Shown piece by piece: positions 1-15,389 of a DNA stretch of 64,000 bases. The stretch spans positions 260,501 to 324,500 of the forward strand of contig JACSYO010001340.1 of the NCBI GenBank assembly GCA_016806645.1, written 5' to 3'. The stretch's first letter is position 1, and every line of letters starts with the position of its first letter. The DNA is from Ophiodon elongatus (lineage: Eukaryota; Chordata; Actinopteri; Perciformes; Hexagrammidae). A model generated the notes under the pieces. The model was not told the DNA's origin. It saw nothing but the letters and a program-made list of their open reading frames with translations, and searched no databases. Both the position numbers and the translations under genes were made by a program.

Positions 1-31
1 TAACACACTCTCCACTGACACAGACTCGTAC

Positions 32-152
32 CGGGGCTTGTTTTCCAGGCCTCCCTCTCTTCTTCTTGCCTTTCACCTCTGGATCTTCGATCTCTCCAAT
101 GCTCATACTTAAAGCCACGGCATCTGTTGCCCCAGACTCATTGGAAGAGTCC
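32..152 (-). CDS. stag1: stag1 coding exon 3 (cohesin subunit SA-1, N-terminal AT-hook region)
   Basis: STAG1 (SA-1) is a cohesin subunit that binds the RAD21 kleisin and helps load and hold cohesin on chromatin, notably at telomeres and CTCF sites. The exon is 121 bp: one base finishing a Gln codon, then 40 codons. It reads DSSNESGATD at its start and contains KGKKKRGRPGK, the basic AT-hook-like motif of SA-1 (human KGKRKRGRPGR). The acceptor is CTCTCAG before GGAC at 152. The donor is GTACGAG just below 32. It splices in frame to the exon at 574-602. Human STAG1 also begins a new exon at DSTNE. The rest of the gene lies beyond the left edge. STAG2 is the alternative, but the head-to-head neighbour slc35g2 points to stag1. 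Confidence 0.9.
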
Positions 153-573
153 CTGAGAGGAAAACACAGAAGACTCCCATGTATTTAAAAGGATTTTATT
201 CTTCTACAGAGCAAATGACGGATAACACTCTTCACAAAAGTAAAAACTATGCAAAGAAAAACCCAAGCACTTTTTTTTGTGACGTATAAACATTGACACA
301 CTCATTTGTGTTTTCACATATCGTGCAAAGATCATATGTATATTTAGACACAAATGTGAGTTATTGACAAGTTTAAAACAAAAGTTCATGTACGAGTTTC
401 ATTCAGGGCAACAGAGGGGTTACCGATAAGATCCACTTCCAAAAAAAAAAAAATGTCTATCTACAGTACAAAAAGTACAAAAAGCACAACTTTGGAAGTA
501 TTTTTGAAGCTTTTTCTACAATTCTGAAAATGCATGCAACTTTCTTCTTCTCTCAATTGTGCGTTTCACTTAC
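153..573 (-). other. stag1: stag1 intron between coding exons 2 and 3
   Basis: This is a 421-bp AT-rich intron with short A and T runs. It has canonical GT-AG ends on the minus strand. I see no other gene in it. Confidence 0.8.
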
Positions 574-602
574 TGTAGGACAGGGAGCTCCGAGGTGATC
601 AT
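574..602 (-). CDS. stag1: stag1 first coding exon (start codon)
   Basis: The reverse strand reads ATG at 602-600 followed by MITSELPVLQ, which is identical to the start of human STAG1. The last codon is split (CA, then G in the next exon), and the donor is GTAAGTG. This exon is too short to stand out as an open frame and was found by looking for the missing N-terminus upstream of exon 3. Its 5' limit is not settled: CTTACCAG immediately upstream of the ATG could be the acceptor (exon start 603), or the exon may carry more 5' UTR up to about 640. Confidence 0.9.
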
Positions 603-3279
603 CCTGGTAAGTGCGGCTGGCGGTGAGGTGTGTAACTCTGTTTGTGTGCGTCTTCAGGAATGAGTGCGCTTCAGGTCCAAAGATGGAGGCACAAGACAGA
701 AGCTCGGTTGGGGGACAAGTTCTGGAAGGGCAGGGAGGAGAGGCTCCAGGACGGACTCCGTTCAACTTGCTGGCACTTAACTCTCTTCAGCTCCTGGAAA
801 ACAACACAGAGAAAAGAGAGGAAATGATTATTAAAGCATCCCTGTGAAACCAGTAACAACGATATATGATAGAGGTGCTCTGTTGCAGCTATACATGTTG
901 TGCAATAGCTAAGCATGTGCACATACACACAAGATTTAGATCTTAAAAAGGAAGGTATCAAAGAGGTAACGAAGTGATCGCCTAAAATTATGATTTAATA
1001 AATGAAACTGTGACAAATAACTGTCCTACATGGTTTTAAACATTAGTTAAACACCGGACAGTTTACATCAAGTGTGACGGCTCAGTGTCCAAAGTGTCAC
1101 AGTTGTAAAAATGTCACTGAAAGCAGAGAGATGGTTCAAGCTTTCACTCAGGATGTGGAACTGGAAATGGGGAGAGGAGGACACCAACTGGACACGTTGA
1201 GAACTACAACAGCAAAATATTGTGGGACGGGTAGTGAGGATTTGAACACAGGGGTGTTGTTAAACATTATCAGAAACACCACTGAAATTTTTTATAAATT
1301 TACCGTAATACATAAACTTAGTAGGCCTCATTTATTAAAAAAAAGAGTAAGATCAGCTTACAGTGCGACATTAGACTATTTTTTACTTTGTGAAAGTTGA
1401 ATTATACAGAAGGCAGACAGGTGCTATGACATAGGCCTAATGCCCTCTAGTAAATAAACAATGAAACAGTCTTTTTTTATATAAAAGCTGGTAATAAATA
1501 TGATTTTAAGAAATGCTTTCCAGAGTTGTGTAAATTTCCAGGTGCCACAAACGATGCACACTCAATGAAACAATCCCAAAATGCCTTGCAGCCAGACTGA
1601 AGACTCTCAGTCAGCAGACTGGCAGCTAAATTAGTTAGTATTATTATTAATATTAATATTAGTCATTGACCTGTTCATATTTTAATAGGGGCAAAGAGCA
1701 GAGGAGGAGCAATACCGCTCTTAGCCACAAGAGGCAGTATGATCCACAAAGTCCTCTGGCCAAAGTCTATCTCCAAACTGCTTAATTGAGTTTTAACTGG
1801 GGAAAGTGGGTCAAAAAAAATCACCCAACACTCATTTAGCTCACAGCTCAGTGCCAGTCCAGTTCTGTTCACCTACAAAGTGTTTTAAGGGGGTATTCTC
1901 CCCAGAGTGTGTGTGAGTGTATACGTGTGTGTTTGAAAGTAGGTCTGGGCAACAGTAGGGGGCAGGCTAAGAGAGTGTGTATTTAAATACATCTTCAACA
2001 CAGTGTTTGTACTGAGGAATAGCATGCGCACACACACACACGCGCACACACACACGCACGCAGTCATCTTCTGTGCGTCTCACACAGACAGGTTGTCGTC
2101 TGAACCAGACTGTGAGTAAACGACTTCAAATCGTTACAAGCACAGAGTCTATTTTTAGTCGAGAAAGTAAAGTCAGTAATCCTGTACGACGTTTAGTTGG
2201 TGATAATAATATTTAATAAAATCAGAAGTTGCCCTACTTCTGAGCTCAAACTTCAATAGTCTGCAGAGCCCACAGGGGCAGAAGGATGTTAATGGCTGGG
2301 ATTTGACCCGCTTGCATACATATGAGCTTCTTAATCGATTTTGACACTTGATATTCCTGCTGCACAGACGTTAAACCTACAAAAGGATGTAGAAGCATTA
2401 TACTGCTGACATGGCTGCACATATAAATGATGAAGGAAATAATCCTGGACGTCTATGGAACAGCATTCAAATCCCCTGGATGGACCAGGCTGAAATGTCA
2501 ACTTGCATAATGCCACAAGATCCACCTGCTTTAAAAAAAACCTTTATACGTAAAGTAAAGATGTTGCTCTGCACACATGAACTCTGCGTCAGCATTAGAA
2601 AGATATATTTATTAAAATGGGAGTGCAAAGGCTGAAATCTAGGTAAATTAACTAAATGAAAACTCCGAGACTAACATTGCACACGTAAGTCAGTTCGATT
2701 TGAACTTATTACGTGCAAAACTTAAATTTAGATGCCGGCGTGTGATCAGTGGAGAAGGACAGCACTTGAAATTATGGGAGAGAAACAGTTAAGTTTAACA
2801 CAAAATAAAAGGAATATGAACTCCTGAAATCCAGTCACCCACAGGCTGCTTGCAAGTCAACAAAATTGTAAACAGGTGAATAGAAAGGAAAACACCTCGA
2901 GCCCTGAAGTACATGCTGTGCAACGCCTTTTGCTCCTTTTTAGATTCAAATAGCGTGGAAAAATCAACTCAACTCAGAAATCAAGAACAAGGATATTTAC
3001 AACAAAAGGAATAAATTGATTACGAGAATCCTAATGAAAGAATATTGAAAGATACAGCCCTGAAGAGTTTGAGGAGTTAACCGTTTTCTTTCTAATAGTT
3101 CTTTATTTTTTCTACTGTACTATCAGTTTTACTCTTTTCACTATAAAATAACATTGTAGGAACGATATTAGTATGAACAACATCATATGTAAACAAATGT
3201 AAATGTATGTTAAATCCTGCAATAAAGTAGAAGAACATTCTGTAGGGCCATTAATCTACATAACAAATTATTCCAGCTG

Positions 3280-3295
3280 CGCGCGCACACGCACA

Positions 3296-3334
<39 letters not shown>

Positions 3335-3342
3335 ACACAAAC
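3280..3342. repeat. (CA)n microsatellite, interrupted
   Basis: CA dinucleotides broken by CG and TA units, inside stag1 intron 1. Confidence 0.95.
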
Positions 3343-4203
3343 AGGTTTTACAGTACCCATGGTACGTGTGAATAGGGAGCCTGAGGGAGACTCTTTTCCC
3401 TCATCCTGGTTGTTAGGTACTCCACCCACTAAAGACCAGGGGCACAAATACAATACAGAAACAAAAACAAACAAAAACCACAGCAACGGGTAAACAACAT
3501 GCAGACAGGGACACCTACGAAACGCCTGCACAGATTCCTGTCAAAAGCAAACTATGATGTAAAAAAGACGTTAAAGTCCCCGTAGTGGAGACGTGGGAAG
3601 GGAATGACTATAAATTTGGCTGTAATTGACTGACCAAAGACACTGTTGTTAATGAATTATCACCTCATTTAGTCTCGTCTCATCATCTTCATCAAGGATT
3701 TTAATTTGCTAATTAATCCCACTAACACTTCACACTATTTAGAGAGCTTGCTATAGCTGAAAATAATCAAGATCGATTGATTATAGACAGCGTACGCACA
3801 GCGAGATGATATTGCTTTTCCAACTGCTTGAGACACTCGAAACTGGTAATCAGCGTTACTTTATAACTAATTAATTATAAGCAATCACGAAATGTAGAGC
3901 AGTAACTGGAGGAAAGCCACAGTTGTGCAACTTGCTAACCCTCCACACCCCCGTCACCCCTCAGTACTTCACAGACAGTCACATCTCAGCTGCTTGCTCT
4001 CATTCCCCTTTACCCCAACATGCCTCCGTAGCCCTTTCATCATCACATTATCCTTCTCCGTAGGGACAGAAGCCAACTTCATTCCAATCAATTCTTGTGT
4101 CACGTTTGTTTCTCAGAGGAAGAGGAAGTGTGTGTGAAAGCTGGGAGTCTGCCTGACCCATTATCGACCACAACAACTAAATAATCCTCAACTTGGCTTT
4201 CCT

Positions 4204-4337
<134 letters not shown>

Positions 4338-5677
4338 CACAAAGAGATTGTAGCAGCCTCAACAGGAGGCTATGAATAATTTGCAGTGAGTCTCTCGATC
4401 TGTTCCTCAATTTTAGAGGACAGGATAGAAGCGGCTGACTGTGTTCACTTTGCACCTCTCTGGCCCGTTCTCAGTGGCATTTATTCTAACGGCAGGAATG
4501 AAAACAAACTCTCCATTAAATAAACCCGTCAAATAAAATGACAACAGTTACTTAAGTCATTATACATTAGAAGCCCATTTCCTGTTCACTCAGTTTAATG
4601 TTTAATCTTGTCCTGAGCTGACTCCTAATATTATGGTTCTGCAAAGAAGCACAAACTGTATCTGCATTAACTCTTTAATCCTACCAACACGCCCCTGGCG
4701 ACCCTAAGGCTAAACTATTGTAAGACCAAACAAACATCATAGAAAAATGTGAAATTATTTCTTCTCAAAACATGGTTAGTCATGTAATTAATGTAATCTG
4801 AAAAAAAAAAAAAAAAAACAGATTGTTATTATTTTAGGAAATGTACAGCTAATGGGGTCTGCAGGGACCAGAGTCGGCAGGATCACGGTTAAACTGGGGT
4901 GTGTTGTCCCTTTTTTTTTTTTTTTTTTTTTTTTAAACTGACTGACGTGTGTGGTCGTACAGATTAGAGATAAAAGCCAAAGGATTTACATCTACTATCG
5001 CAGAAGACTGAGAAATAAAGCAAATACACATATTTACTCTAGAAATGTGTAGTTTTCTTGAAGATAATAGATGTCAGTTACTTCACGTGTTTTCTGATCA
5101 CTAGTATTGATCCACTATATAAAGTGTGCAACTTTTTCAGCACTTTATTTTGGTAAGTAGACCAGTTTAAATATTACAAGGGAGAAAAGAGGAAATAAAG
5201 CATCCACGCCCATCAGAAGGTTAGATGAAGAGCCGCACGTAAGAAGCGCTTGTTGCGGTTTGTGTGAACCAGCAGAGCAAAATCAAACATCATTAGGAAA
5301 AACCTTTTTACCGATGCATGCTGTCATATTGAAACCACTCGTGCAGCTCCTGCATCGTGGGCTCTGACCTCAGTTGCTCAATACATAGCACAGTGTGGAT
5401 GTCCCAAACACCTTGAAATACAGCATTAAAGAAGAATTAAGAATAGTTAACTGTTAACATTAAATGCAGTACAAGACAGGGCTAATACCTTGTGTTCACT
5501 AAGTAACACTAATAAACTTACAACCATAAACACACAGCGAGCCAGCAGGGGAGTTTGATTTTGGCAATGGGAGTGCAGACAGTTGTACTGCTGGTAGCTG
5601 GTTGGAGGGCAGCTTCTCTACAGTATTTCAAGCTTTCAAAACATTTGCCCTGACGGTCACTCCAGGTGGTGTGACAG

Positions 5678-6438
<761 letters not shown>

Positions 6439-7131
6439 TCTCTACTTAAGAGAGAAGTAGGGAGACAACGAGTGAGCATCTGAGAACCACTTAAAATGCA
6501 TGACATGTTCTCTGGGAGGCAGGCCGACGTTGCTATAGCAACTGGTGTGGGTCATAAGCCCGGCGGTGACGGCATATTTGATTGGCTGAGTGGAGACAGT
6601 AGGGACCACGGTGAAAGGGGGGGGTTATCTGAAAGTTATTTTCAGATAAGTTTATCACTTCCTGAAACAACTCCGTTGATGACCGCCTATGTTCGTCCCA
6701 CAGCGAGCTAAACGAGCGTAGTAACGTAGCGCGTGGAGGAGATTGATGGGTAAACCCACAAAGCATGATTTTATTAGTGTATGAACTGCTGACTTCTCAG
6801 ATCATAAAAGCGCAGTGTCGTCCTGCAGAACAGTTAAACCCGGCCCAACCTTTGCCTGAAGCAACGCAACGTCATCTATCAAGACCCTGAGTTGGCCGAT
6901 CAAAGACGAGCAATCGTGCATTCCTGTGAAATTACTTTGTGATGCAAAGGAGTGCATATTATAAACTGATGAGACTTCAAAATCATTGATCTGTTACTCA
7001 AACTGGGCTTCTTTGATCGTACTCACTACACACACACACACACAACAATGCAGCTCCTTGCATTTTTTCTCATCACAGGCCTGTTACTTTCCCGAAGGCC
7101 ACGTGCAGGCAGAAAAAAAGCTCTGCGTAAT

Positions 7132-7132
7132 A

Positions 7133-7167
<35 letters not shown>
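7132..7167. repeat. (ACA)n trinucleotide microsatellite
   Basis: About 12 units of ACA in stag1 intron 1. A short (CA)n lies at 7027-7044. Confidence 0.95.
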
Positions 7168-8580
7168 CAGCCCTCTCATTCACTTCAACGAGGTCTCGAC
7201 GGCGAGGGCTCTGGAAGAGAAAAAAGGTTTAACCGAGTCAAACTACACAACAGCGTTCAGAAACGCAGTCCGTTTGCCATTTAAATAGTTCTACTGTTTA
7301 CCTTGTGATTGTCGTGATAACAGAATAAAAATAATGGCCATTTTAATGGCGTTCCACAGTTTTAAATCCATTCTTGTAGTATCATAACATCTGACGAGCC
7401 GAACAATTACTGGATGTGTTATTCAAACCAGCCTTCCTGGAACGTATATCAACATTTCATCAGTATCTTAAACTACAGCCGTCATCAACACAGCACTTCT
7501 TTTCGGTTTCTGAACGCATTCTGCATCAGGGTGTTTTGAGCTACAGGAACAGGCTCAATGGGCGCCACCAGAAGGAGAACCCGTTATTGATAGGATAGAA
7601 GACATGACGAAAATGCTCCGTGATTATTACTGTCGTGATGCTGCACAAATCAGTATTTTTTGAGCATCCCCAGTGGAGCGTTACCTCTCGTCACCAGTGT
7701 CACTATCAGGAGGTGAATTAAAGAAACAGGATTACTTTGGCGATGGAATGACTGCATGGCAATAAATCAATTTCCAAACTCATGTCATCAGGCCGCATCA
7801 CAGAGCTAATTATAGAGTGTAAACTGAATGACGTTGGGTATAGTCGACGTGCCTAGCATCAGCTAGCCATCGCGATCGACAGGTGAAATTCAAAGTATTA
7901 AATCAATTCCAGTGCCAGAGGCTTCTATGGTGAGACGGTCACGACGCCTTGACGGAAAAGGCATAAATCAGATTTTACAAAGTGCCTCTCACCAAACCGA
8001 AAGTCTTCCGCGATCCCTCTTTGCCTTTCAACCGTGAAAGATTTTATATTTTCTGGTTGAAAATGGTGTCGAATAATCGCTTAGAACACTAACCCGGCAT
8101 CAAGGCAAAAATAGAAACAACAGCAATCTCATACCAATTAGCACTAGCAGAAGACACTTTCATTAACACCCTTTACAAAACTATTCAACACATCTCAACG
8201 GCTCTAAACTGAAAAAGAACAGCTGCTCCATCGCGGCAACAATGGAAAATGGTCACAAAACAGCCTTCGGCTTATTGTGATGTGTTATTCCACCGAAGCC
8301 CAAAAAGGAAACCTCTCTCCCTCGTTCTACGGGGAGATCAGAATCAGAGAGTGCAGGGTCAGTCGCCCTATGGCACCACAGCAGCTGGCAGCGAGCCAAC
8401 GTCGCTCGTTATGGTGCACTTCAGTGAGGTGGATGCAAGTAGCCACGGGGGCTCGACACCTTTCCTACCTCTTCAGAGAAACCCTTCAATATTTCAAATA
8501 TGACGCGATAACAATGTGCACACAGAGCGGGCGGACACGCAGACCTGGAATACAGCACCTGAAGGACATCTCTGACATTG

Positions 8581-9221
8581 ACTACGTTCACGTGCGCACT
8601 CATATTCCACTGTTATTTCCGAACATGAGAATATTCAGAATTTTTATATTGCTCATGTAAACATCATTTTTCCCGTTTTGGATATTCGGAATCAGACTCT
8701 TTTCCGATAAAGACATGTGGGATATGCCGGTTTTTAGGAGAATTCTTTGGACACGTATACAGCGCATTCGGAATATGCGTCTCAATAGGGGTTCTTTTTG
8801 TACGGCACTTTGTGACACACACCAACGTTCCTGTTTACGACCAGCTCCATGCAAGCCAACAGTTTGCAAAGCTGGAGTAGAGATGCAAAACTTGAAAAAA
8901 AAAAAAAAAAAAAAAAAAAAACGTATTTTGACGCAAAGAAGCACAATGGCACAAGCTGCTCCTGACGCTCCACTTTTCTACAGTTTGACGTGATAAACGA
9001 CATTTTAGGGCATTGACGTGGGATTCACTGGCCCCCCCCCCCCCGGTGATGAGGTCGCGACATGCGGTCCTTTTACGTTAATTGGAATATACCTGGCTGC
9101 ATGTAAACGGGAACATTAGCGGAATGCACATTTTCATAAGACATGTAAACAGCTTAGTAGGAATATTGTCTTTTTCAGAATAAGGGCAAAAAACGGAACA
9201 TTTGGTGCGTGTAAACGTAGT
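8581..9221. mobile_element. Non-autonomous DNA element with inverted ends ACTACGTTYAC
   Basis: The left end reads ACTACGTTCACGTGCGC and the reverse complement of the right end reads ACTACGTTTACACGCAC. These inverted ends bound 641 bp. The motif CATGTAAAC recurs inside in both orientations, and stretches rich in GAATATT match across the two arms, so the element is broadly self-complementary. The centre carries a 27-bp A run (8895-8921) and a C run near 9033. It encodes no protein, and no clear target-site duplication is visible. It is best described as a foldback-type MITE of unassigned superfamily. Confidence 0.7.
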
Positions 9222-11330
9222 AACTGAGTTTGGCTTGGTGTTATGCAATATTTCCCTCTAATTATGTAAAGCTTTTAACGCACTACAAAGGGGATTTAAC
9301 AGGTAATTATCAGGAAACTATAAAAAAAAAAAAGGTGATGCTTGCTTTCACTTGCATTACACTGGAAAGATCTGCTCGTGAAAATATTCTTTCCTGAAAA
9401 CCCAGCTGACGAACACACAAACCGACCGTCCTGCTGCCGCGGTCCCTGCTGGCCGATTCTTCTGACAACTACAACCTGAACTGCATCTGCTATAATTGGC
9501 CATCATCTCTAGAGACGGAGTGGAAGTAAGCCCGTTTCAAACACTGTGGACTACAACTGTGCAGCGTTTGAGGTGGAAAAACACAAGACTGGATTCACCA
9601 CTAATAACATCAGGAGGGGAAAAAAAAAGCAGAGACGTTAAAAACAAAACCAAAAGGACGGTTGCTCAGATACTATACATGTCCTTCTGTATGCCATCAA
9701 TATAGCCAATCGAGACTCGAGTGCTATTTCTGTCTCGACAGTCAATATTTCATGATAAGAGACAGTGGTGATACTGTAAGCTGGTGAGTAGAGCTGGATA
9801 TTAACACGTCCCACTGGGGCTACCTATGGGAGGAATATGTAAATGTAGAAAACGGGATGAGAACAGAACAAAAGTAGAAAAACACACAGAAAGAAAAAGC
9901 AGCAAATAATGGGAAAGATGAACTGATGGAATTATTTTGGAGAAGAAAAGAAATCCTTGTATAATATAGCGGTCATTTATATGGAAATGACTTGTAAGAT
10001 TGGAAAATACAAGACACCCATCGGAGATTGATGCATCCTGTAAAATCCACTAAGTAATATTGATTTGATTTACTGCGCTGGCGTGGAAAAGCCACACACA
10101 GAAGACGGCTCGCACGGTGTTTTCAGACGCAGTCACCAACTGTTTACAAGTCAATGTTTTCATTGTCATGGTAATTAAGCTACGATACATAATAAGCCCG
10201 ATTTATATACGGCTCAGGTAGGTAGCCGGCACAAAACAAAACATCAAAGTGTGGTGCTGGTGAAAGTACAAAGAGATCCAAGCTCCACAAGAGGACAGAG
10301 TGTCAAGAGGATTCCCACTGAGTTCATTACAAATGCAGGAAAAAGCACATTGACTAACAAATCAAGTTTTGCGGAGCCATACAGGACGTTTCAGCACGAT
10401 ATGCTAAAATCTAAATTCTGCTGTGAAACTTGAAGCTGAAGAAGCACAAGTGGTATTCGTAAATACGGTTCTGGAGGAAAGTCATAATCACTTTCTCCAA
10501 ATTTAAATGAAATGTATCCAAGATTCAAAGCAGCAAGGTGAAATGTGAGTCATCTCAAATGTCAGGATTTCTCCAGGAACGAACTTGACGGCTTCAAACG
10601 CCAAAAGATAGTTCATAATTATTTAGAAATAATGATCCGTGGTTCCCGCATGACCCATTTCAGGACAATTATGCATTTCCTTGGCAGCAGAGTCTTAGAG
10701 AGAAGCTGAGGTGAATCAGGACATTTACTCAACCCAATTTACAAGTGCTGGCTATCTTAAGCTCCAGACACTTGAGCAATGTATTAAATGTATTAAAAAG
10801 AAGAAAACAAACATTTCCAAACAGCTGAGAAGCATTTCCCCTTTATGCCTTCTACCACAATACCATGCATCATTAATTCTAATGCTCAACATATCTGCAA
10901 AATAATTTTACCCTTAAGCGCCTCGTGAGTAAAAAGCGCAGAGACACACAAATAACAACACGACCGCATAACACAGGGAGTGAGTTCCCTCATTAATATC
11001 TCCTCAGATTCGCCTCAGCTCTTCAAACAGACGGGAAAAAGAGGGTAATGTGACATAACGAAGCTACTTAGGGGGATGACTCCAAACAAATATTCAGATT
11101 TAAAGCTAAATGAATGCCCTTGAAGGGAAACGGACTGAAGCAAATTCAACTGGAAGACACCGGGAAGATATTATTCTCTCTTTAAATATTACTGCCATGG
11201 GCTCAGCAAATGCACTGCAGAGCTCTAATTGACAGACACGAGCTGAAGCTGCTTAACTTTGTCTCTCCAGTCTCTTCACACTATAGCTGAGCTGATGTTA
11301 CATCGAGCTCAGGCTGAAGTGGATTAACTT

Positions 11331-11334
<4 letters not shown>

Positions 11335-11374
<40 letters not shown>
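11335..11374. repeat. (CT)n microsatellite
   Basis: About 20 uninterrupted units in stag1 intron 1. Confidence 0.95.
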
Positions 11375-11375
<1 letters not shown>

Positions 11376-12544
11376 AGTTGTCCATGCAATAACTTGGCAG
11401 GCCCAATTATTAAAAAACCTGATTTAACGTTATGTCACCACGAATGCATGTTAACCCCTGCGAAGCGCTCGTCCTTACAAGGTTGCTTTCCGTAGCAACA
11501 TCCCCGGTACAGACTTAAAATGAAGTCATTCTTTTTGCTCACTGGCGGTTTACCGCTTTCATTATTTCCCCCAAAACGATTTGTGTTGACGCTTTTGACT
11601 GGGGGAGAATTTGACCCACATCGGCTGTCAGCTGTTATCAGTAAGTGTAAACCATGCTGCGTTATCTCCCGTCCCCCTCCGGCAGACCGTGGTCCCCTCG
11701 GTGTACTTTTACCACCACACTTTATGACCGTGTAAAGATGTTGTAACGGCGGAAGAGGCAGCGGGAGGCGTCTCTGCTCTTCACTCATCTGTGGTTCATG
11801 CCCGAAGAGGACTGCAGCAGTGCCGCTCGAGGGTACCGGACTCGTTTAACTCGGATGGATTTGAATGGATTCAATTAACTTGAATCTTGGTGGACCTGCT
11901 GGCCTGAGGGATCATCCCATGACTGGAAAGCGAGAGGGTCAATCCTCCGGACTGCAGGTCAAAGTCCCGAAAGCACCAAGAACCCAGCAAGTGCCTCATA
12001 CTATGCGTTGACCCCTCTGACTGTGTCATGTTTGTGTGGTGAGATAGAAGAAAAAGCTGTTCATGAGCAGAGTGTGCATAAAACAGCATGAAAAAAAAAA
12101 AAAATCTGAAAAACAAATCCTTGAACTGAGCGATGGGATCGGGCAGAGCTGAATTAGCCGTTTCCTACAAATGCCAGAAGGGAAAAAGCTGGAAAAGAAT
12201 CTATACAAATGTATAAACCACCAGCCCTCCAGACATCGTCAGTGCATGTTGTAAAGTACATCACAGGAGCTGAAAGTAAGACAAATAGCCTGCAATCAAG
12301 TCAGACAGCTGCATGTGTCGTTCTGCTGAGCCGGAGAGCAATTCAGGAAAAGCCAGATTTCTCACACCGTGCTCTGATAATTACCTCTGTTCACTGTTAA
12401 ACACTGTGGGATTTGTTTCACTTCACACAAAGTCATATTCTTATTAATTATTCAAAATGCTTGCCAATTATTTTTTATCGTTTTAATGTTGTATTATATC
12501 TCAGCTTCTTATTGTTGGTGTTCATGTTGTATTCGCAGCAGATG

Positions 12545-12625
12545 TAGGGTTAGGGCTCGGTGATATGGTCAAAATATTCTATATATATCACAATATAGCA
12601 TGTTTTCTAGAGATTCAATAAATAA
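12545..12625. repeat. Decayed AT-rich interspersed repeat (GGGCTCGGTGATATGG type)
   Basis: The start GGGCTCGGTGATATGG followed by alternating ATAT and CACAATAT resembles a fish repeat family that begins GGGCTGGGCGATATGG. Only the first 80 bp or so can be recognised. Related ATCGATTAT-rich traces occur at 26785-26850 and 28313-28385. Confidence 0.4.
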
Positions 12626-15389
12626 ATAGTCCGTATGAAATAACCTTACGGTAAAGCCTACTTTTGTCCTGTGTGAATTAAATACTTCTACTTATTTCAT
12701 AACAATACTATTCCATTGAAAGACGATAAATTCCAGTCAAAGCTAGCCAAGTTTTAAAGGTAAAAACTTCACAAATTATTGCTAAAATTAAGTACAAGTA
12801 TAAAATTAAGAAATGTATTTATCTCTCGCTCACAAAATTCAGCAAAGCTAACAAACAACTCATAAATTACGCCTTACAGTCAACCTTTATCTCCTTTATC
12901 TACGACGTGACAATCAAATAAGAAGTGGGCAAATCATTTCCACCAACTACAGGACAAACATTTAACTTTATCTGATCAAACATTTATTCATCAGCAAAGA
13001 AACAATCTATCTAAGAATGAAGAACCAATCTAAAATCATCTTATCAAATAATTCAGTTTGATACTTTACAGACACAATTTGGTAAAAAAATAAATAAAAA
13101 TATGACTGATGTCCAATAACCAACTCTAGTCAATGGCCATTGAATACTTTTGTAAGAAAACGTGAATTAGCTGATTGGCGACTGATCATTGATTTAAAAA
13201 AAGCCGATGTAAACCAAGATGGTTAACCAAGCCAGTGACTGAATCGAGTTCATGTGCAAAAAAAAAAAAAAAAGAAGGGGGGGAAGCCATCATAAACTGA
13301 CAACCTTAAAAATGATTTTCTGATGGCTTCAAACAGCTACACTCGGATATTATGGATTCAATTCAATGATCTGGCCAAGGTCGTAAGCATTATGCCTGTT
13401 AAAGTGAGAAGCTCTGAGCTGCTGTGCAAATATAATTAAGGGAGAAGCACTCACAGTGAATAGCAACCGGTGCTTATAACTGACATATAATGTACTTATT
13501 AGTATAATGCCTGTAATCACAAACCACTGGAGAAAGACTGTTAAATCTCGGGACTTTTCTCTTCTACAAAACACTTTGGCGAGAGGCCAAGATCCAGTCA
13601 GCAGTTCAACTCTGAATAAGCTGCTCAGTTTTAACATTCTGGAGCTGCAGGGCCAACAAGGTCCATGCAACGGTACAATTAGTAAAACATGCCAAATTTT
13701 AATATTTCATATATCATCCCAGCCCCCTCTGCTCGTCATGTTGAGCACCAGATATGTTTTTTTTTTTCCTACTGAAAACGTTTCAGCCAGGATTCCTGCT
13801 GCATCAGATGGGGTATTGCTTTCTCTGCATTGTGATACAGATTGCCTTGTTATTAAAGCCTTGAAGGTTCACAGCAACCGGGTTTCTCAAACAGCTTGGC
13901 ATTACATGCATTGTTGTTACTTGGGCAATGTCATAAAAGGTGTGTCAGTCCGCGGGAAAGAGCAAGCCTTTAAACGAAACTGAATTCAATCCAGACTTGA
14001 GCCACTGTTACGGTGTCAATGTGCAAACTATAACTGGGAACTTGGTTCAGATAAAAAAAAAAAAAAAAAAAAAAGTCTGCTAGTCAGCGTAAAACATTAG
14101 AGACAAAGGCAGTAAGGGACGGATTATCAAGAGGGATGAAAAGCGAACGAGTGGAGACACGCCGACAGATCAGACCGAACAGGAACGGAAGATGACTACA
14201 GCGGGCGGTAACCTGCATGATCTGTATGCGGCACCAGGAACAACAAACAGGAAGTGTTTGGGTGTTCTTGTGACTCGGCAGACCAAAAAGGCACACATCA
14301 CGACACATAGTAGCAGTAGCTGGAATTCATAGGCACTTCTCAACCTAAACCGCATGACGCCTCGCATAGTTTCACACCGGGGTTCTTTGTTAAACAAAGT
14401 CCGCTCAACGACAGAGAAGCAGAGCTCGGGAAGCTCCAATTTGGTCCGATGATGCATTCTAGGACCTGCCGTCTCAAATTAAACTGGCACTAATGTCAAC
14501 ATCTTTACAAGCCCCAGACAAAACATAATTGAAATATGTGCCCTTCGCTGCTGCACAATTCAAAAACAAAACCGCAGGCGGTGCGCCAGACATAGAGGCC
14601 AATTTTCGTGGTGGCCAAACCATGGAATTACAACTTACAGGTCCGTCACGCCACTGGGCCCAAAAACACTTTTTCCAGCAGATGCACAAATTGCAATTTT
14701 CTTGGCCAATTCAGATGTTTTTAAAGTCTAACCTGCAGAGACAGATTATTTTTCTAAGAACTGTAATTGACAACAAGGCTCAGGGCTTTTTTTTTTTTTT
14801 TTACTACTGTCCTGGAACCGTCTGAAGGATGTATTCAAACGTAACAAAGTCAGTGTAAACTCTAAAATTCGAAATGTTTTCTTTCTACTTTTATATTTCA
14901 ATCTATAGTGGTAGTTTGCATTAAATTCAATTTATTAGAAAATAAATATTTTTTTTTTTAAATGTTTATAATTACATGTAAACATAATTTACCTTCACCA
15001 AATAGTTATTTCTCCTGAATAGAGCTTGAACAGACTCTGCAGGGCTGTGCTACGGAGCCAGTCGCTGTGATTACTCTGAGCAGCATGCATGGGAATGAAT
15101 CACACTATTAGTGTGTTAATGTTATTGAGGTTATTGTGCCAAAGATCCGGAGATCCGGAGATTTGGAGTTGTGTTTGTGTCCATCTGAGGAATGCAATCT
15201 AGCATTCACTCTGTTTTAGCTCCGCTTTGGTCTCCTCCGACACCTGAGGAAAATATACGGCTCTTAAACTGCTCAATGCTCCACTATGTTCAGCAAACAC
15301 GTTGCCATGACAGTAGCTTATAGCACCTTAAATATGTCATCTTGCACTGTTGGGAATGGTGATTAAAGTGTTTCTGGTCTTTAACATCT

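Noticed and set aside
13507..13983. 158-codon plus-strand frame in stag1 intron 1
   Set aside because: It has no recognisable domain and no splice or start context, and a frame of this length is expected by chance in 27 kb of intron.
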